From: Ilex aquifolium
Taxonomy: Eukaryota > Streptophyta > Magnoliopsida > Aquifoliales > Aquifoliaceae
Direction: 5' to 3'
Assembly: GCA_951799425.1 (NCBI GenBank)
Contig: OX637402.1
Location: 29,170,492 to 29,234,491, forward strand
DNA length: 64,000 bases
Part shown: positions 27,901 to 39,924 of the stretch, piece by piece
Layout: the number at the start of each line of letters is the position of its first letter
Numbering within the stretch: position 1 is the first letter of the stretch
Translations under genes and position numbers: made by a program
Notes under the pieces: model-generated
What the model was told of the DNA's origin: nothing
The model's input: the letters and a program-made list of their open reading frames with translations, nothing else
Database searches by the model: none

Positions 27901-30900
27901 CATTTTTCAATAATTACGGAAGCAGTACGAGATTTGATCACATGACCTCATGTTCTGATATCATATTCAATAACCATCTACTCAAAAAACTTAAACTGTT
28001 AGAGATGATATAACTTAAATATTTATACTTCAAATATATAATATAATAAACAGAGGATTACCTGTCTAGGACAGATAATCTACCACTAATGGTACCCCTT
28101 TGATCAGCATGTGGAAAATCTTCCGAAGCTGGAAAATTGTATGGCCAACTTTGAACTTCTTTCCTCATCTAAATACCAATGGATGAAAAATGATTATCAA
28201 TTGAAAAGTCTCTCGTGTTATATCTGTTTGGTGGAAAAAAGTTACGTATTTTCAATATTTCATTTTCAAACCTGTTTTTTGGCGTCGTCCCAAAGTGAAA
28301 GTGCATCATTTTGATCCGAGACAGAATTAAGATAGATAAAAACTGGTCCAAAAACTTTCTTCCATGGCTCACCTGATCCAAAATTGATCACCACATCCTC
28401 TCCCCCATAATGAGCACTTACAAACATCTGAGAGTATCAAATTGACTAATATTGGTCAGATTAGTAGCATCGTACGTAGCAGTTGATATCTATTTGAGGC
28501 ACAATTTATCATGCTTACGACAATTAGCTCCTATTTTGGTTGTTCAACTTGCAACTAATCCCAAATACTTGCTACTCGGTTGGATTTGGGTAAAAAAATC
28601 TACACCTGATTCAAATGCAGATATTATTTAGATTAGAGTCTCGGGTTTTCAGATACCAAATTAACTCAATTTCGACCCGAATTTCACCTCCGTAATATGG
28701 AATTTCAACTCAAGATGAAAATTTTCGAATTGAATTGGGTAAACTCTTAATCCTCATAATCCATCCGAGTTTGACACCCATTAGCAATCCAAATGTTGAA
28801 ATATTTCTCCTGATAAAAAAAATGTAGTAGTATTAAGGATGGTTATTTGTCACCTACAGCTAGAGTTGTTGGGTTCACATGGGAGGTTAGGTCTTGCTTG
28901 AGAGGGCCACCAGTCCTGAACTCATTGCTGGGTGAGATTTGCCAGAACCCTGCGGGTGGGTCAAAGCATATAAACCCGTGGACCCGGTTATCTTTGTTCT
29001 CACACGAATACTGATACTTGTCATCCACCTGCCCATCAAGAAATCAATGGTAAACACAATTAAATACTATCGTTCAATTGCCAAGACATTACAGTGCAAC
29101 TTAGGAGAAGATTTTTTAGTGTAAAGTCGGGTAAGGGTGGGTCCATCAGAACTTCACCCGTTCTGTCCGAAATACTCAGTACTTGAACAAATATTTACAA
29201 TACTACACTTAATTTATCTTGAATTGAAATAGTGTTTAGGTTTTGGTCTCGAGTTTTGAAGATCCATCCAAAGTGGATCCATAGCTCGAGAATCAAATTC
29301 GATTTAAGTTGAATTAAATTAGAATTGAACTCAAATACCCGTTTGAGTTGTTTAACTTGAGAATCAGACTCGATTTTAACCCATTTTCAATCTGAATTTT
29401 AGCTTGCCTAGTGTAACTCAAGTAAATAATTTAAACATCCACAATATACTTAGGTTGTAGTCGGGTTTATTTCTCAATCTGTCACATCACAAAAGATTTG
29501 TCTTTTTTATTTTATTTTTTTCTGTTTTGGTTCAATAGTCAGAGGTGTTCTGCCAACTTACGCGCCCCTCGACTAATTTCCTCTCTGATCTAGTCAAAAA
29601 TTTGTCTGTTGAAGAAGAGAGTGGAAGACATACTTCTCCTTTAAATTCTGGCTCCACAGGATCCACAAGTAGGACTGCTTCCGGGTAGGCCAGTTGTTGG
29701 CTTCTTGAGGGTGATCGATCTTCTAGGAGGGGCATGCTTCTTTTCTTATCATCTGCTATGGCCATGTAATGAAACCTAACATACACATCAAATCAACAAA
29801 ACATGCTTTACGGTTTTCCATTACAGACAGATTTAGAATTTTTCTATGCTAATTTTTTTTTTTTTTTTGTGTTGTATCAAAAGTAAATGATATTATCAAT
29901 TTAAGGCACCGCCTAAACATGCTAAATTGTGACTAAAATTTTTCGTAATTCTTAGGGGTGGTCAAGTTTGTCCTCTTCTAAGCACGAAGTCTGAGGTTTG
30001 ATATTTCTCACATCCCCTATAAGTCAGTCATCATTGTTCCTCAGGAGACATGTCTTTAAATTAGTTCAAATTACGGTTGTCGGCTCAGAGTTCGAGGAAA
30101 TAGTCAATGCAAACTTAAACACCGTATAGCAAAAAAAAATTGTGACTCAATAGATTGGTTTATGATTGATTCAAAAGATCTGGGATCAACCATAAAAAAT
30201 TAGGATCGCTCCCAAGTTTTTGGACCTCATTCATTGGTAATAGTGGTCTCATTTGACTCTAACTTGACCTCATTAGTCGTAAAATTTTTCAATACTAAAA
30301 ACATTTTTGTCGTAGATTTGTTCAGTAAATGATAATGTGCATACTTGTCCATGCTGAGCATGAAAGCTATCCTGGTTTCGTTGAGGTTGAAAGCAGGCAT
30401 GTCCTCTACATGTTCGTATATGGCATACGAGTAAAACCCCGAGCAACCACGAAGCATTATGAACCTAAACCATCATCATAAATCAACATCATCCATGTAA
30501 AAAATCCTGATCACATCATGAAATAGTTACGTATGTATGTGTAATCAGATGTGCATGTATGTATATGTGAGATCAAGGGAAGGACCTTTTGTCTATATTT
30601 AAGGGAGAGTGCTTGCTGGTAGGTGAGGAATGAGGATCCCATGTTCTTGCAAATGAGAGCTCTACCTGTTCATCGTTTTCCACTATAACCTTGAAACTTG
30701 TTCCTTCAATCCTGCACACATTGAATAATTCTCATCATAACTTGGCATTAAGAAGATGCACCCACTTTCAATCCAATAACTGTAATGTTTAGGTCTTAAA
30801 ATTAGGTCTAAAATAGCACTTTCTATCCCAAAATTGATTGTGGTTTAGATTTGGAAGGAAATCACTTACGGATCATTATATTTTAGGTAAATTATATTTA

Positions 30901-31703
30901 TATTCCCTAAATTATCACTTTTTTTTTCACTTTGTTCCTTTAACTATTAAATTTCTCATATTGTTCTCTCAACTACCAGATTGCCTCAATTATTAATGTA
31001 CGTTACATATTTAACAAAAAATTATTTTATTTTACCCCCTGAACTATATAATTTTTTTTACTTTACCCTGAAAAAAGATAACAGACGTTTGCAATTGGTT
31101 CAATATGAAACAAAATTGTTAGTTTAGGATGCAGTGTGAGAAATCTGGTAATTGAGGGGACAAAGTAAAAAAAAATGATAGTTTTGGGGGTGTAAGTATA
31201 ATTTACACTTATATTTTTTTGGAAATTGAAAAATCAAAGAACAATGCTGTAAAGACTTAATTTGTAATAATTAGATTAGTTATAAGTCCCAATATCAGTA
31301 GAGACCAACTTTCCATTTAGCAGCTACAACGAATTAAATACTAAATTAGATACAAATAATATTTTTTAAAATCAAATAATTTCAGGTAAAATGACACAAG
31401 TTTTCATTCGATTTGTGATGGACTTCTGTAATATGATAGCATGAAACTAATAAATGCGACTTGAGGTGTATGGGAAAAAACATGAAAGTTGAGGTTGGGG
31501 TAGAGTTGAGGGGAAAGTATAATTTTTCCTTAGACATATTCTCTTGATGGGATTATTAAACTCAAAAAGTGGTCATTTAAATAGAGAGTACATACGTATC
31601 AAAAGCTCCTCTTGTTCCTGAACTTCCTGGCTCGCTCCAGTTAAGATCCCAGACCCTGCAAATTTCATTAGAAAAGAGCTAAGAGACTAGATTGATCAAT
31701 TGT

Positions 31704-31739
<36 letters not shown>

Positions 31740-32273
31740 AGATGTGGGAAATGCTATGTACCCTCCAATAATATTGATTGGACTATGAAGTTCAAGCAAG
31801 TTGTCGATTCCATTGTATTGAATTCCTATGACATTTCCTCCTGGATTTGTCAATGTGAGTTGGAGTATGCCATTATAAATCACCACCTGCACACAAACAT
31901 GTCTCATCTTGCATGGATTGTATTGTATGTAAAGCGTCTCTCAATATTTGTTCAACTTATATTCGATCTATTAATAATTATATATATAGCTAAGTTTGAG
32001 TTGATCCATATATTGAAAGTCTAACGATTCCACACTTTTATTATCAAAATCCGTTAAGATTAAATCCAAACTTATTAATTTCGTATGGAGTTGACGGATC
32101 ATGCTTAAGATTACCAGACCTATATATATATACAAATTCTACCCTGATTTTAAACCTAAAAAAGAATAATTTCATAATTAAAATATCACAATGTATATAA
32201 ATATATGTATGTATAGACATAAGTGCTTTACTTGATCATCTTGAATATGCAGCTGCACCACGGTAGTAGACAT
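24947..32273 (-). CDS. rhamnogalacturonan lyase, PL4 family (RGL-A)
   Basis: Predicted to cleave the rhamnose-galacturonate backbone of rhamnogalacturonan-I by beta-elimination. Fifteen exons: 32273-32232, 31886-31762, 31655-31596, 30711-30586, 30464-30345, 29775-29634, 29028-28858, 28427-28272, 28168-28062, 27201-27111, 26777-26636, 26543-26384, 26262-26146, 25827-25698, 25192-24947. The sum is 1,935 nt, 644 residues and a stop, with every phase consistent. The N-terminal catalytic sandwich carries LQLTLTNPGG and YNGIDNLLEL. The fibronectin-like middle domain has GTISGRLSVLDRYISKK. The carbohydrate-binding-like C-terminal domain has MGDLVYEPPRNGPTLWEIG and RHGIHGLYWLF. The start is MSTTVVQLHIQDDQ with an in-frame TAG directly before the ATG, so no signal peptide is predicted, unusual for a wall enzyme. 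A Lys replaces the Glu that RGL-A', B, C and D have in SAA(E)(F/Y)Y. Otherwise intact. Confidence 0.93.
26838..27028. mobile_element. solo LTR of a TRIM element, RGL-A intron 10
   Basis: A 191-bp sequence starting TGTAACATCCCAAG and ending GGGACGTTACA, flanked by perfect 5-bp repeats CTGCA. The same site in RGL-B holds a complete LTR-internal-LTR element (44740-45279). The single LTR here is best explained by recombination between the two LTRs after the segmental duplication. Confidence 0.8.
27830..28050. repeat. retroposon-like repeat, RGL-A intron 9
   Basis: The pattern AACACGCTCTATTATGTGC, a TCTAACACATG word, a tRNA-like region (ACGAGATTTGATCACATGAC) and a TGATATCATATTCAATAACC end is typical of a dispersed plant repeat. 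The copy in RGL-B (about 46075-46190) lacks the middle part. Family and borders are uncertain. Confidence 0.35.
29520..29605 (-). mobile_element. SINE 3' fragment, family 1, RGL-A intron 6
   Basis: On the minus strand it carries the family 1 words TCAGAGAGGAAATTAGTCGA and GGGGCGCGTAAGTTGG. It overlaps the first intron bases after exon 6. RGL-B carries the same fragment at about 47680-47760, so it predates the duplication. Confidence 0.5.
29935..30136 (+). mobile_element. SINE with target-site duplication, RGL-A intron 5
   Basis: About 200 bp with a tRNA-like head (GGGGTGGTCAAGTTTGTCC, box B-like GAGGTTTGATATTTC) and a poly(A) tail. It is flanked by an 11-bp direct repeat AAATTGTGACT at 29924-29934 and 30137-30147. 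The same copy is in RGL-B, so the insertion is older than the duplication. Confidence 0.7.
30887..31206. mobile_element. Mutator-like MITE with long inverted repeats, RGL-A intron 3
   Basis: The two ends are inverted copies over roughly 75 bp: GTAAATTATATTTATATTCC at the left and GTAAATTATACTTACACCCC read from the right, both followed by an AACTATCA-like and an ACTTTGTCCC-like word. It is non-coding. The target-site duplication is unclear. RGL-B has the same element with an altered right end (about 49018-49335). Confidence 0.6.
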
Positions 32274-32752
32274 CTATCCAAGTGCCTATGGCTTGTTAGT
32301 TCTTTGGCAGCAGAGAAAACCTCACAGCAGCTGCAAATTCCTTGATGTAAAACAACAATAATAACTGTCCAAACTACCGATGCTTTGGAGAAGAAACCAC
32401 TCTTCAAACTTCTCTCCAAAGTGAAGTGAGTTTAGAGGAACATCAGAGGTTTATTAATAGATCTCTCGGTTCCTATCATCATATCTTAATCTTAACCACA
32501 TAGATATTGATAGATGTCTTAAATCTTATCATCATATCCTAATAATTACTTCTATTATATTTGGTTTTTGTTCCTTAAAGTAGACATAAAAGGGTATCCT
32601 TTTCCTTTCCTTTATGTAATACTAATCTCTTTGCGTAAACGCCACCAGGCCCACCATTGGCTTGGAAAAATTAGATACACACGCAAGAGTTGCCTTGTAA
32701 GAAATGGCAAAACCGAGCAATACAAATCATGTACAACCAGTGAATGAAATAT

Positions 32753-32898
32753 TTCTTTTGGGTCAGATCACGAGACATTTATCTCTTATAAATTTTCTAG
32801 TCTCAGCGTAGATGACTTATCTTTGATTCAGGGAAGAGATTAGTCGAGGTGCGCAAAAGTTAAACCAGACACCTTTGACCGCAATACCAAAAAAAAAA
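32753..32898 (+). mobile_element. SINE fragment, family 1, upstream of RGL-A
   Basis: The fragment shows GAGACATTTATCTCTTATAA, TCAGGGAAGAGATTAGTCGA and GGTGCGCAAAAGTTAAACCA followed by poly(A). The head is missing. The duplicate lies at about 50815-50960. Confidence 0.6.
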
Positions 32899-32929
32899 AA
32901 AGGAAATACACATTGTTTGTAACTTTGTG

Positions 32930-35332
32930 TGTGATGCCCCCAAATCCGGGTGTCCGTAATTACTCTGTTGATCACCCATCAACCCGCTGAATACCTGTGG
33001 ATACCGTGTAACTCGATAACACGCCGTTATGCCACGTTTACCGGGTTCCATAACTTAACAAAATTCGGGCAGAGTCTCCTTTGTACAGGGAGCTCTACCC
33101 AAAACGCAACATGTGCAATCCTACAACATTGACCACACCGGGTCCATTCATCCATACTCAATTGCATAGTATTGTATACTACCATAATCATCATCACTAC
33201 GTACATTCATTCATAAAAGAATAAATGTCTCAAAAGAATCCCATATATATGCCTTTTAAATATAAATAAGTTTTTTTGTTACCAAAAATTATATAAGGCC
33301 AAAAGTAAACATATATAAGGGACTGCAAAGTCAAAATAAGAGTCACAGACCGGCTCTGTCGTCAAAGCGGGCCCATGGCCTCGCCTTCGACGGACGCCTG
33401 AGCGATACCTGAAAAATGTTCCCATAAAGGGTGAGTCAACGTTCAATAGGGTAACTACTACAGAGAATACCTCTTAACCTAAATGCATATGAAATATCAC
33501 ATGCAACAATCATTTCATGCATTCATTCAAATATTTATATTATGAACAAATGTCATAAATCATGTCATGCCATGAGATGAGACTCATGCAAGCAATACTA
33601 ACACCGAACCCCATCCTGAGCTCCCACAACACATGCAATGTCATGCATATGTATCCGGACATTCCAAGCCCCTGTCATTGGTGTTATGTACACTCAATAA
33701 CTAATTAATTCATTTTCTTGTGTCTTTGTGGGGAGATGATTTATGGTATTACACCAATGGGACACCAACCATCAACGAATTTTCAGGACATCCCGCCTGC
33801 GGCTCCGTTTCCGCCGTTACACTTTTCTGGAATTGCACCGCCAGAAAGTGTATAAACTAAGTAAGGGGTCTTGCACCCGAGGGAGAATCTAACCCTTCTT
33901 GTTATCCCCGACACATTTATCTATTTAATTTCCCGTGAGACTCAACCAGACCTTGGTGCGACTTTCCCGAGCTCACGATCAACCACCTATATGGTGATTG
34001 ATTTCATACCATGCACACACTCTCACCCATGTCAATGCCCATGAATGTAGTGCAACCCATGTATAATGCAATACAATGTTCAATTACCTTTGATACCATT
34101 TACAATGTCCATTACATAATGAATGCAATATAATGACATTTTCAACACAATCCGAAGCATGTTATATAAGATAATCAACTCAACTAACATACTTGTATTC
34201 ACCTAGGCATTTAAACAAATACCTAAGGGGCATAATCAATTTATACAACTAGCATGTTTATTACTTCCAACATGGCAACATGTTTATTAATTCTATAGAC
34301 ATAAGCACAAGTCAACCACAATAATCATATGCTAAATAATCATTTAACATACATATTATTTCATAATCACATAACAAGCTAATAATTTTATTTAACTTGA
34401 TATGCCATTAAAACATCAAGTCATGTTAATCTACAATTAACATACTTTAAACCACTAACATTAACTTCCACCAAGTTAATTACAATATGATTTTACTAAT
34501 TACAATGTTAATTATAAATCATATATTTGACCCACTAGTTATACTAGTCAAGGCCTAACATGTGATATACACCCTTAGCCTGCCATTTCATATGCTATAT
34601 TTTAGGTTGAAATTACATCTAAATAGGAGAAAACCCTACCTCTCGTAGCGTGAGTCCACGTAGTAGACTCCAAAGAAAACCCAAATTTAGCTTCCCAAGT
34701 TTTAGGCCTAGATTTTCGTACTTGATATTTTTGGAGAAAAATACGATCTTTGGTGTGGTTGCGTAGCTCTCGTTGCGTAGAGCAACTTTAATTCTTGGCC
34801 CGAAGCGATTAAACGGTTAAATTTTCGTAGATCTGAGAAGGAATGAAGTAAAGAAATAAAAAAAATCTATGTTCTCTCCCTCTGTCTCGGCAGGCTGCAA
34901 GAGTGAAGCATAAGTGGGAGACAAAAGTCTTCCACTTTTTATAATTTAAAATGTGTGGTTCTCGTTGTCCAACATGTTTTTTTTTTTAATGGGTCTAATT
35001 TTATTCCGAATCAATTAAATCTCGTCTCGTGTTAAGTTTAATATATTTTTATTGTACTAACTTTAAATTATTTTTCAGGTCCCGCGAATAAAATCTGATC
35101 CCAATTATTTTAGTCGCGTGACACACGATCGCTTTGTAATACGCGATCTGTCTCAGAATTTTACAAAAATTTATTCGGTAGCTAGATTTTGCGAGACGAA
35201 TCCAACGGTAATATCTGTTTCATCATCTGAATTTTATAAAAATTCACGTTTTTGACCCATGCTTTAACAATTAATTCCTATTTTACCCCTGTAATTAGGA
35301 TTTTTAATAATTTTTTTTTCTCGAGTTTTACA
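32930..35332. mobile_element. solo LTR, 2.4 kb, probably Ty3/gypsy
   Basis: It starts TGTGATGCCCCC and ends GAGTTTTACA, flanked by the 5-bp repeat TTGTG (32925-32929 and 35333-35337). Copy 2 reads straight across the empty site near 50,985. Length and the TGTGATGCCCC start suit a long gypsy-type LTR. No gag-pol or second LTR is present, so it is a solo LTR fossil younger than the segmental duplication. Confidence 0.8.
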
Positions 35333-35599
35333 TTGTGCCTAAAAATGACAATAAATTGAAAAGTAAATTTAACTAAGGTAAAAATATATTGGTGGTCCGC
35401 GAAGTAAATTTTTTTTTTTTTTTAACTGTGTCTATTAGAGAAATTTTTTCATTTTGGCTTTGAGTTTCCATTTTTCGAATACAAATTGTCGATAGTATCA
35501 TAGTTGTATTGAATATTGCTCCCCGCAAATGCAAGCTGCAATTTTTTGTGAAGGAGTAGATTGGATGACATGACATTGAATCATCAGTTGCATTGTATA

Positions 35600-36770
35600 C
35601 AGTGGCTTGGAACCACCTGTTATCAGCATCACAAAACCCTAGCTATATACTTGAAATTCAAACCCGTCTCAGATTTTAAGGTGAGTCCATTTATAATATA
35701 CTAAGTCAATTTTATAATATAAAAGTAATGTCAAAATTATAATTGTTGAATGATTTTACTTAATTTAATAAAATAGTGTTGACTTTCTTCGGCGTGCTTC
35801 TCACGTGTACTATCATCTGATTCTCGGTGAATTTGATGATGATAAGGGCCTGATCGGTGTGTTTCTCAATGTTTGATTTGATGTTGACTTTGGTGGATTT
35901 GGCTAAGACAAGGGCTTGACCAGCGTATCCCTTAATCTTTGATTTGGTGATACTTTGGTAGATTTTTTTTGAAGACGAGAGTCGAGTTGACGTAGTTCTC
36001 ATTCTTTGATCTTTGATTTGGTGGATTTGTTGAAGGCGAGGGTAAAATTGGTGTAACTCTCGTTCTTTGCTCTTTGACTTGACTTTGTCGAATTTTTTTA
36101 CTGTTTTTTGTGTTGAATGACTTGAAGATGATTTGGGTTTCTTGTAGAAGGACATTGGTGATGTTTCTTGTAGAAGGACATTGGTGATGTTTCTTCTCCT
36201 TAGAGATAGATTTGCAAGACCTCAGTTGGGAGTAGACTCTGGCAGAGCTTCGTTGTTGATATTTCCTTCTTCTCCTGAGATAGACTCAAACAAAGCTTTC
36301 TTGATTTTCCCTCCTTCTTGTCTTCTCTAGCTCTTCCTTCTTGGCCTCCTCTTTGGTTCCTTTTTCTTGGCTTCCCCCAGACCTCTATTTATAGTGTTGG
36401 AGTAGTTATCCATATAAAATTATTTTACCTAAATACCCGTATATGGGTTTAGGTAGTGGGCCACTCATTTTTATATAATTTTATAGGCTTTAGTTGATTT
36501 GTAGAATTTAAATCCAACCAAATTTACGTTTAAAAGTCTTTATAATTTGAACTTATGAAATTTAAGTTCAAACCAATTTAATTAAATTTGAACTTCTATT
36601 ATTTGAGCTCATGGAATTTTGGTCCAGCTTAATTTAATTTAACAAGCCTTGTAATCAAATTTTGGCTTGTATTATTTGGGTTGTGGAATTTAGGTTCAAC
36701 CCAATGTAATTTATCTAATTGTGAGCTCAATTATAGATATTAATTTATTAATTTTTAATGTCTACACTGG
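35600..36770 (-). mobile_element. LTR-like block, copy 1
   Basis: Read on the minus strand it begins TGTAGACATTAAAAAT at about 36770, has a TATA box (CACTATAAATAGAGG, 36386-36393) some 380 bp in, and then degenerate repeated words such as GAAGACGAGAGTC and AAGGCGAGGGTAAAATT. This layout (U3, TATA, transcribed part) resembles an LTR. The 3' border is not clear. The same block at about 51250-52380 shows that it predates the duplication. Confidence 0.4.
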
Positions 36771-36776
36771 CAATGA

Positions 36777-36900
36777 GAGATTTATCTTTCATGAATACCC
36801 TAGTTCTATCATAGATGACTTGCCTTTGACCGAACTAGAGAGGGAATTAGTTGAAGTATATATAAGTTAGTTCGGACAACCCTAGCCCTTGGAAAAAAAA
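36777..36900 (+). mobile_element. SINE 3' fragment, family 1 (copy 1)
   Basis: It carries GAGAGATTTATCTTTCATGA, TTGCCTTTGACCGAACTAGA and GAGGGAATTAGTTGAAG with an A-rich end; the head is missing where the LTR-like block begins. The copy 2 counterpart is at about 52388-52515. Confidence 0.55.
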
Positions 36901-38640
36901 GGGTTTCTTGGCAAATTGCAAGCACAAGTCAAACAGGAAGAAATCATAATCTTATGAGCAATTTCGATTAATTGAAGCCTACTGTTCCGTAGAGATCTTT
37001 AAGGACACACATTGAAGGGTTTTTTTTTTTAAGAAGAAGAGGGACCTTCCAAACGAATATAGTCATACATAATCCCTTGGAAAGGGCTAGTGCTCTTTGC
37101 TTGTGTCAAGAATATGGTATTAATATCCCCTTCCACAAGTTGGGAACCAGTTATGTCCACATTGAACGGCCAGTAAAGCCCATGAATCCCATGCCTTGCA
37201 ATTGCGTTATCCCATCCAATTACTCCACTTGAAAATAGAGGAGGGCCCGCTTCTCGATCATTAATCCGAACCTTGGAAAAAATTCAACGCCATAGTCAAT
37301 TTACAGGAAAAAAGGATTGAGATATTCTACAGTATGTCTTTTCTTAGATTTTTTTTTCTTAATACTAGATCATCTATCGTGAATTTAAATAGACAATAAT
37401 GTACAGTGGAGGGGTTCCAAATCCCAGTTATTGGGAAATGAAATTAAAGGGATTTGTAAGTTATAAAGTGCGGGTTTTTCCTTCTTATTTATTTAACATG
37501 GAATTTAATGAATGTAGGCTCGTGCAATTCATACTTGTAATTCAGAGCGATGTGCAGATGCAAGCGCTAACCGCAATTTGTAGATTTCAGTATGTTTTAC
37601 GTTTTCAACTTTGAACTTGATTTGCCAGGTAGTACTTTTATATGTGTTATTACCTGTTTTCCTGCAATACAATAAGGTTAACAATAGGGTGTGTGTGTGG
37701 GGGGTGGGGGGTTTGCAACAGGCTTCAATGGAAACACTACCTGGTAACCTGAGCAGAAAACCAATCTTTTTTATAGTCACTTCTGCCAACTTCGTAAACC
37801 AAATCTTCATCAGGATATAAATCTGCATATCTTTCCCACAATCCATACTGTCTAAACCTGCTCAGAAAAGTCAATGATCAAGAATCAATGTTGAATATTA
37901 CCAAAAAAAAAAAAGGAGAAAAATTGGACTCGCATAACATTTTTAAATTCGAATAACCTTGGCGAAACAAGTTTCACAAAATTGGGCATTAAAAAGATCT
38001 AACCTGTCAGGATGGTTCACATAGAGTTTGTTGATATAATTCGGGTTAGGATCAGGAATATAAAATTCTGCCGCAGAACGATCAGGAATGCCAATTTCCC
38101 AAAGTGTTGGACCATCTCTTGGAGGCTCATATACAAGATCTCCCACCTTAATATGACAACCTGCTTTGCCATTCAATTTAATACTTATACCGATCAACTA
38201 ATGTTTCACATTCTTATCAATAGCGATTTTAGAAATATTATAAAACTGAAACAACATAAGACCTGAGGTTATATTAATTGCAGTAGTATACCGATAGTCC
38301 CCGATAAATCTCGGGACAAATGCATAAAGATTGTAGTTTCCAGCTCGTATATTCTTAATGACAAAATGGCCACCTTCATCTGCCGTGGTCCAAAATTGGT
38401 AACCCTAATGAAACACAAAAGGAACCAGTGTGCTTATTTGCTCAATAATAATTTAGAGTCCACGTTTAGTAGCCTTGATAGTACTAAAAATAGAGAAGTT
38501 GTCGGGTTGAGGCGGGCCATGAAGGAGACCCATGACCCTACCCACCAGGCTCATCCATGAATCTCCACATAGTAGGCCAGACAAATGGGCGGTGGGTTTC
38601 TGGAGTTTGGGCCAGCTTGTGGGCCACAAGTTTCTTTTTA

Positions 38641-38898
38641 GGTAAAAAGTTGAAGTGAGTCCTCCTAGATGTACTTGTTTGGAGATAAGTCCTGCAAGGA
38701 AACTTATAAGGGCTAAGTGCATGTTTAAAATTATATGTAATGACTTAAGTCCACTTTTTTTTTTTTATCTCAAAAATACCCTTCCTTGAAAGGAAGTTAA
38801 ATTAATTTCCTATCTTGGAAATTATTATCCCTTAATTCAAGGTCAATTAAAATATGCCAATAAAATCTCCATCATAAATTTAAAATTCAAATTCAAGG

Positions 38899-38967
<69 letters not shown>

Positions 38968-39910
38968 CACGTTGGGTTGTTATGGAGATGATGCAAGTAT
39001 AGTGGTGGCGGTGGTGTGGAGTAAAAAAGAGCTATCGAAGTGGAACTTGAATGTGCTTTTGTGTGGTGGTGATAGTGGTGAGCGTTGTTGTGGAGGTGAT
39101 GACAAAGTGATGGTTGGCGTTGCTCGAGAGGTGACGATGGTGTGATGGTGGGAGTGCTATGGTGAGGAAAGTGATAGCCGAATATTTATATATTATGTTA
39201 CTGTTCATGTTACTATTATTTTGAGCATATTACTATTTTTATTGAGCATGTTACTACTATTATTTTACTAAATATTAATATTCAATGTTACAATTTGTTT
39301 TGTTTTTGAATATTACTATTTTTTGTGTTTGAATAGTACTTTTTTTTTGAGTTTGAATTTGAGAGAAATAATTATTGTTAAGTATGTTACAGTTTTTGTT
39401 ATCATGTTACTATTTTTGTTGAACATGTTAATATTTTTGTTGAACATGTTACTGTTGTTATTTTTAAAAAATATTAATATTGAATGTTTCAATTTTTTTT
39501 ATGTTTAAATGTTATTATTTTTTTGTGTTTAAATGTATTATTTTTTGTGTCCAAATGATAATTTTTTTTTGTATTTGAATGTTACTATTTTTTATTTTTA
39601 ATGTTACTATATATATATATACACACCTAATCTATATATGGATATAGATAGATAAGAGAGAGGAAAAATTTTAATATTAGTCAAACTCTTAACCTATATA
39701 TGAATATAGATAGATATGAGAGAGAAAAAATTTTAATATTAGTCAAACTCCTAAGATTTAGGAGTTTTTAATTTTTAGTTTTATTTCACTTTTAAAAGGA
39801 AGGGATAGTATGGTAAAATTGACAAAAAACGGACTTCATAACAAAAAAGTTTCCTTGACGGACTTAAGTCAAAACAAGTCCATATAGGGGGACCGGCCTC
39901 CAAATTTTCC
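38641..39910. mobile_element. long-TIR Mutator-like element in RGL-A' intron 10
   Basis: Ends are inverted relatives over about 60 bp: GAGTCCTCCTAGATGTACTT at the left and GGTCCCCCTATATGGACTTG read from the right, each followed by a TAAGTCC word and CAAGGAAACTT. Flanks TTCTTTTTA and TTTTTTTTA form an 8/9 match, fitting the 9-bp duplication of Mutator elements. The body has no transposase frame. It includes an AT/GT microsatellite at 38911-38965. RGL-C lacks this element. Confidence 0.65.
38911..38965. repeat. (AT)n(GT)n microsatellite
   Basis: An uninterrupted AT run is followed directly by a GT run, inside the Mutator-like element. Confidence 0.9.
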
Positions 39911-39924
39911 TTTTTTTTAGTTCC

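Noticed and set aside
32228-32419. Signal-peptide-like reading frame before RGL-A
   Set aside because: It opens with TTG, has no upstream ATG before a stop, and is out of frame with the lyase.
35760-36155. Minus-strand ORF of 131 codons rich in Lys and Ser
   Set aside because: It arises from degenerate repeats in the LTR-like block, and the copy in the other duplicate is not kept open.
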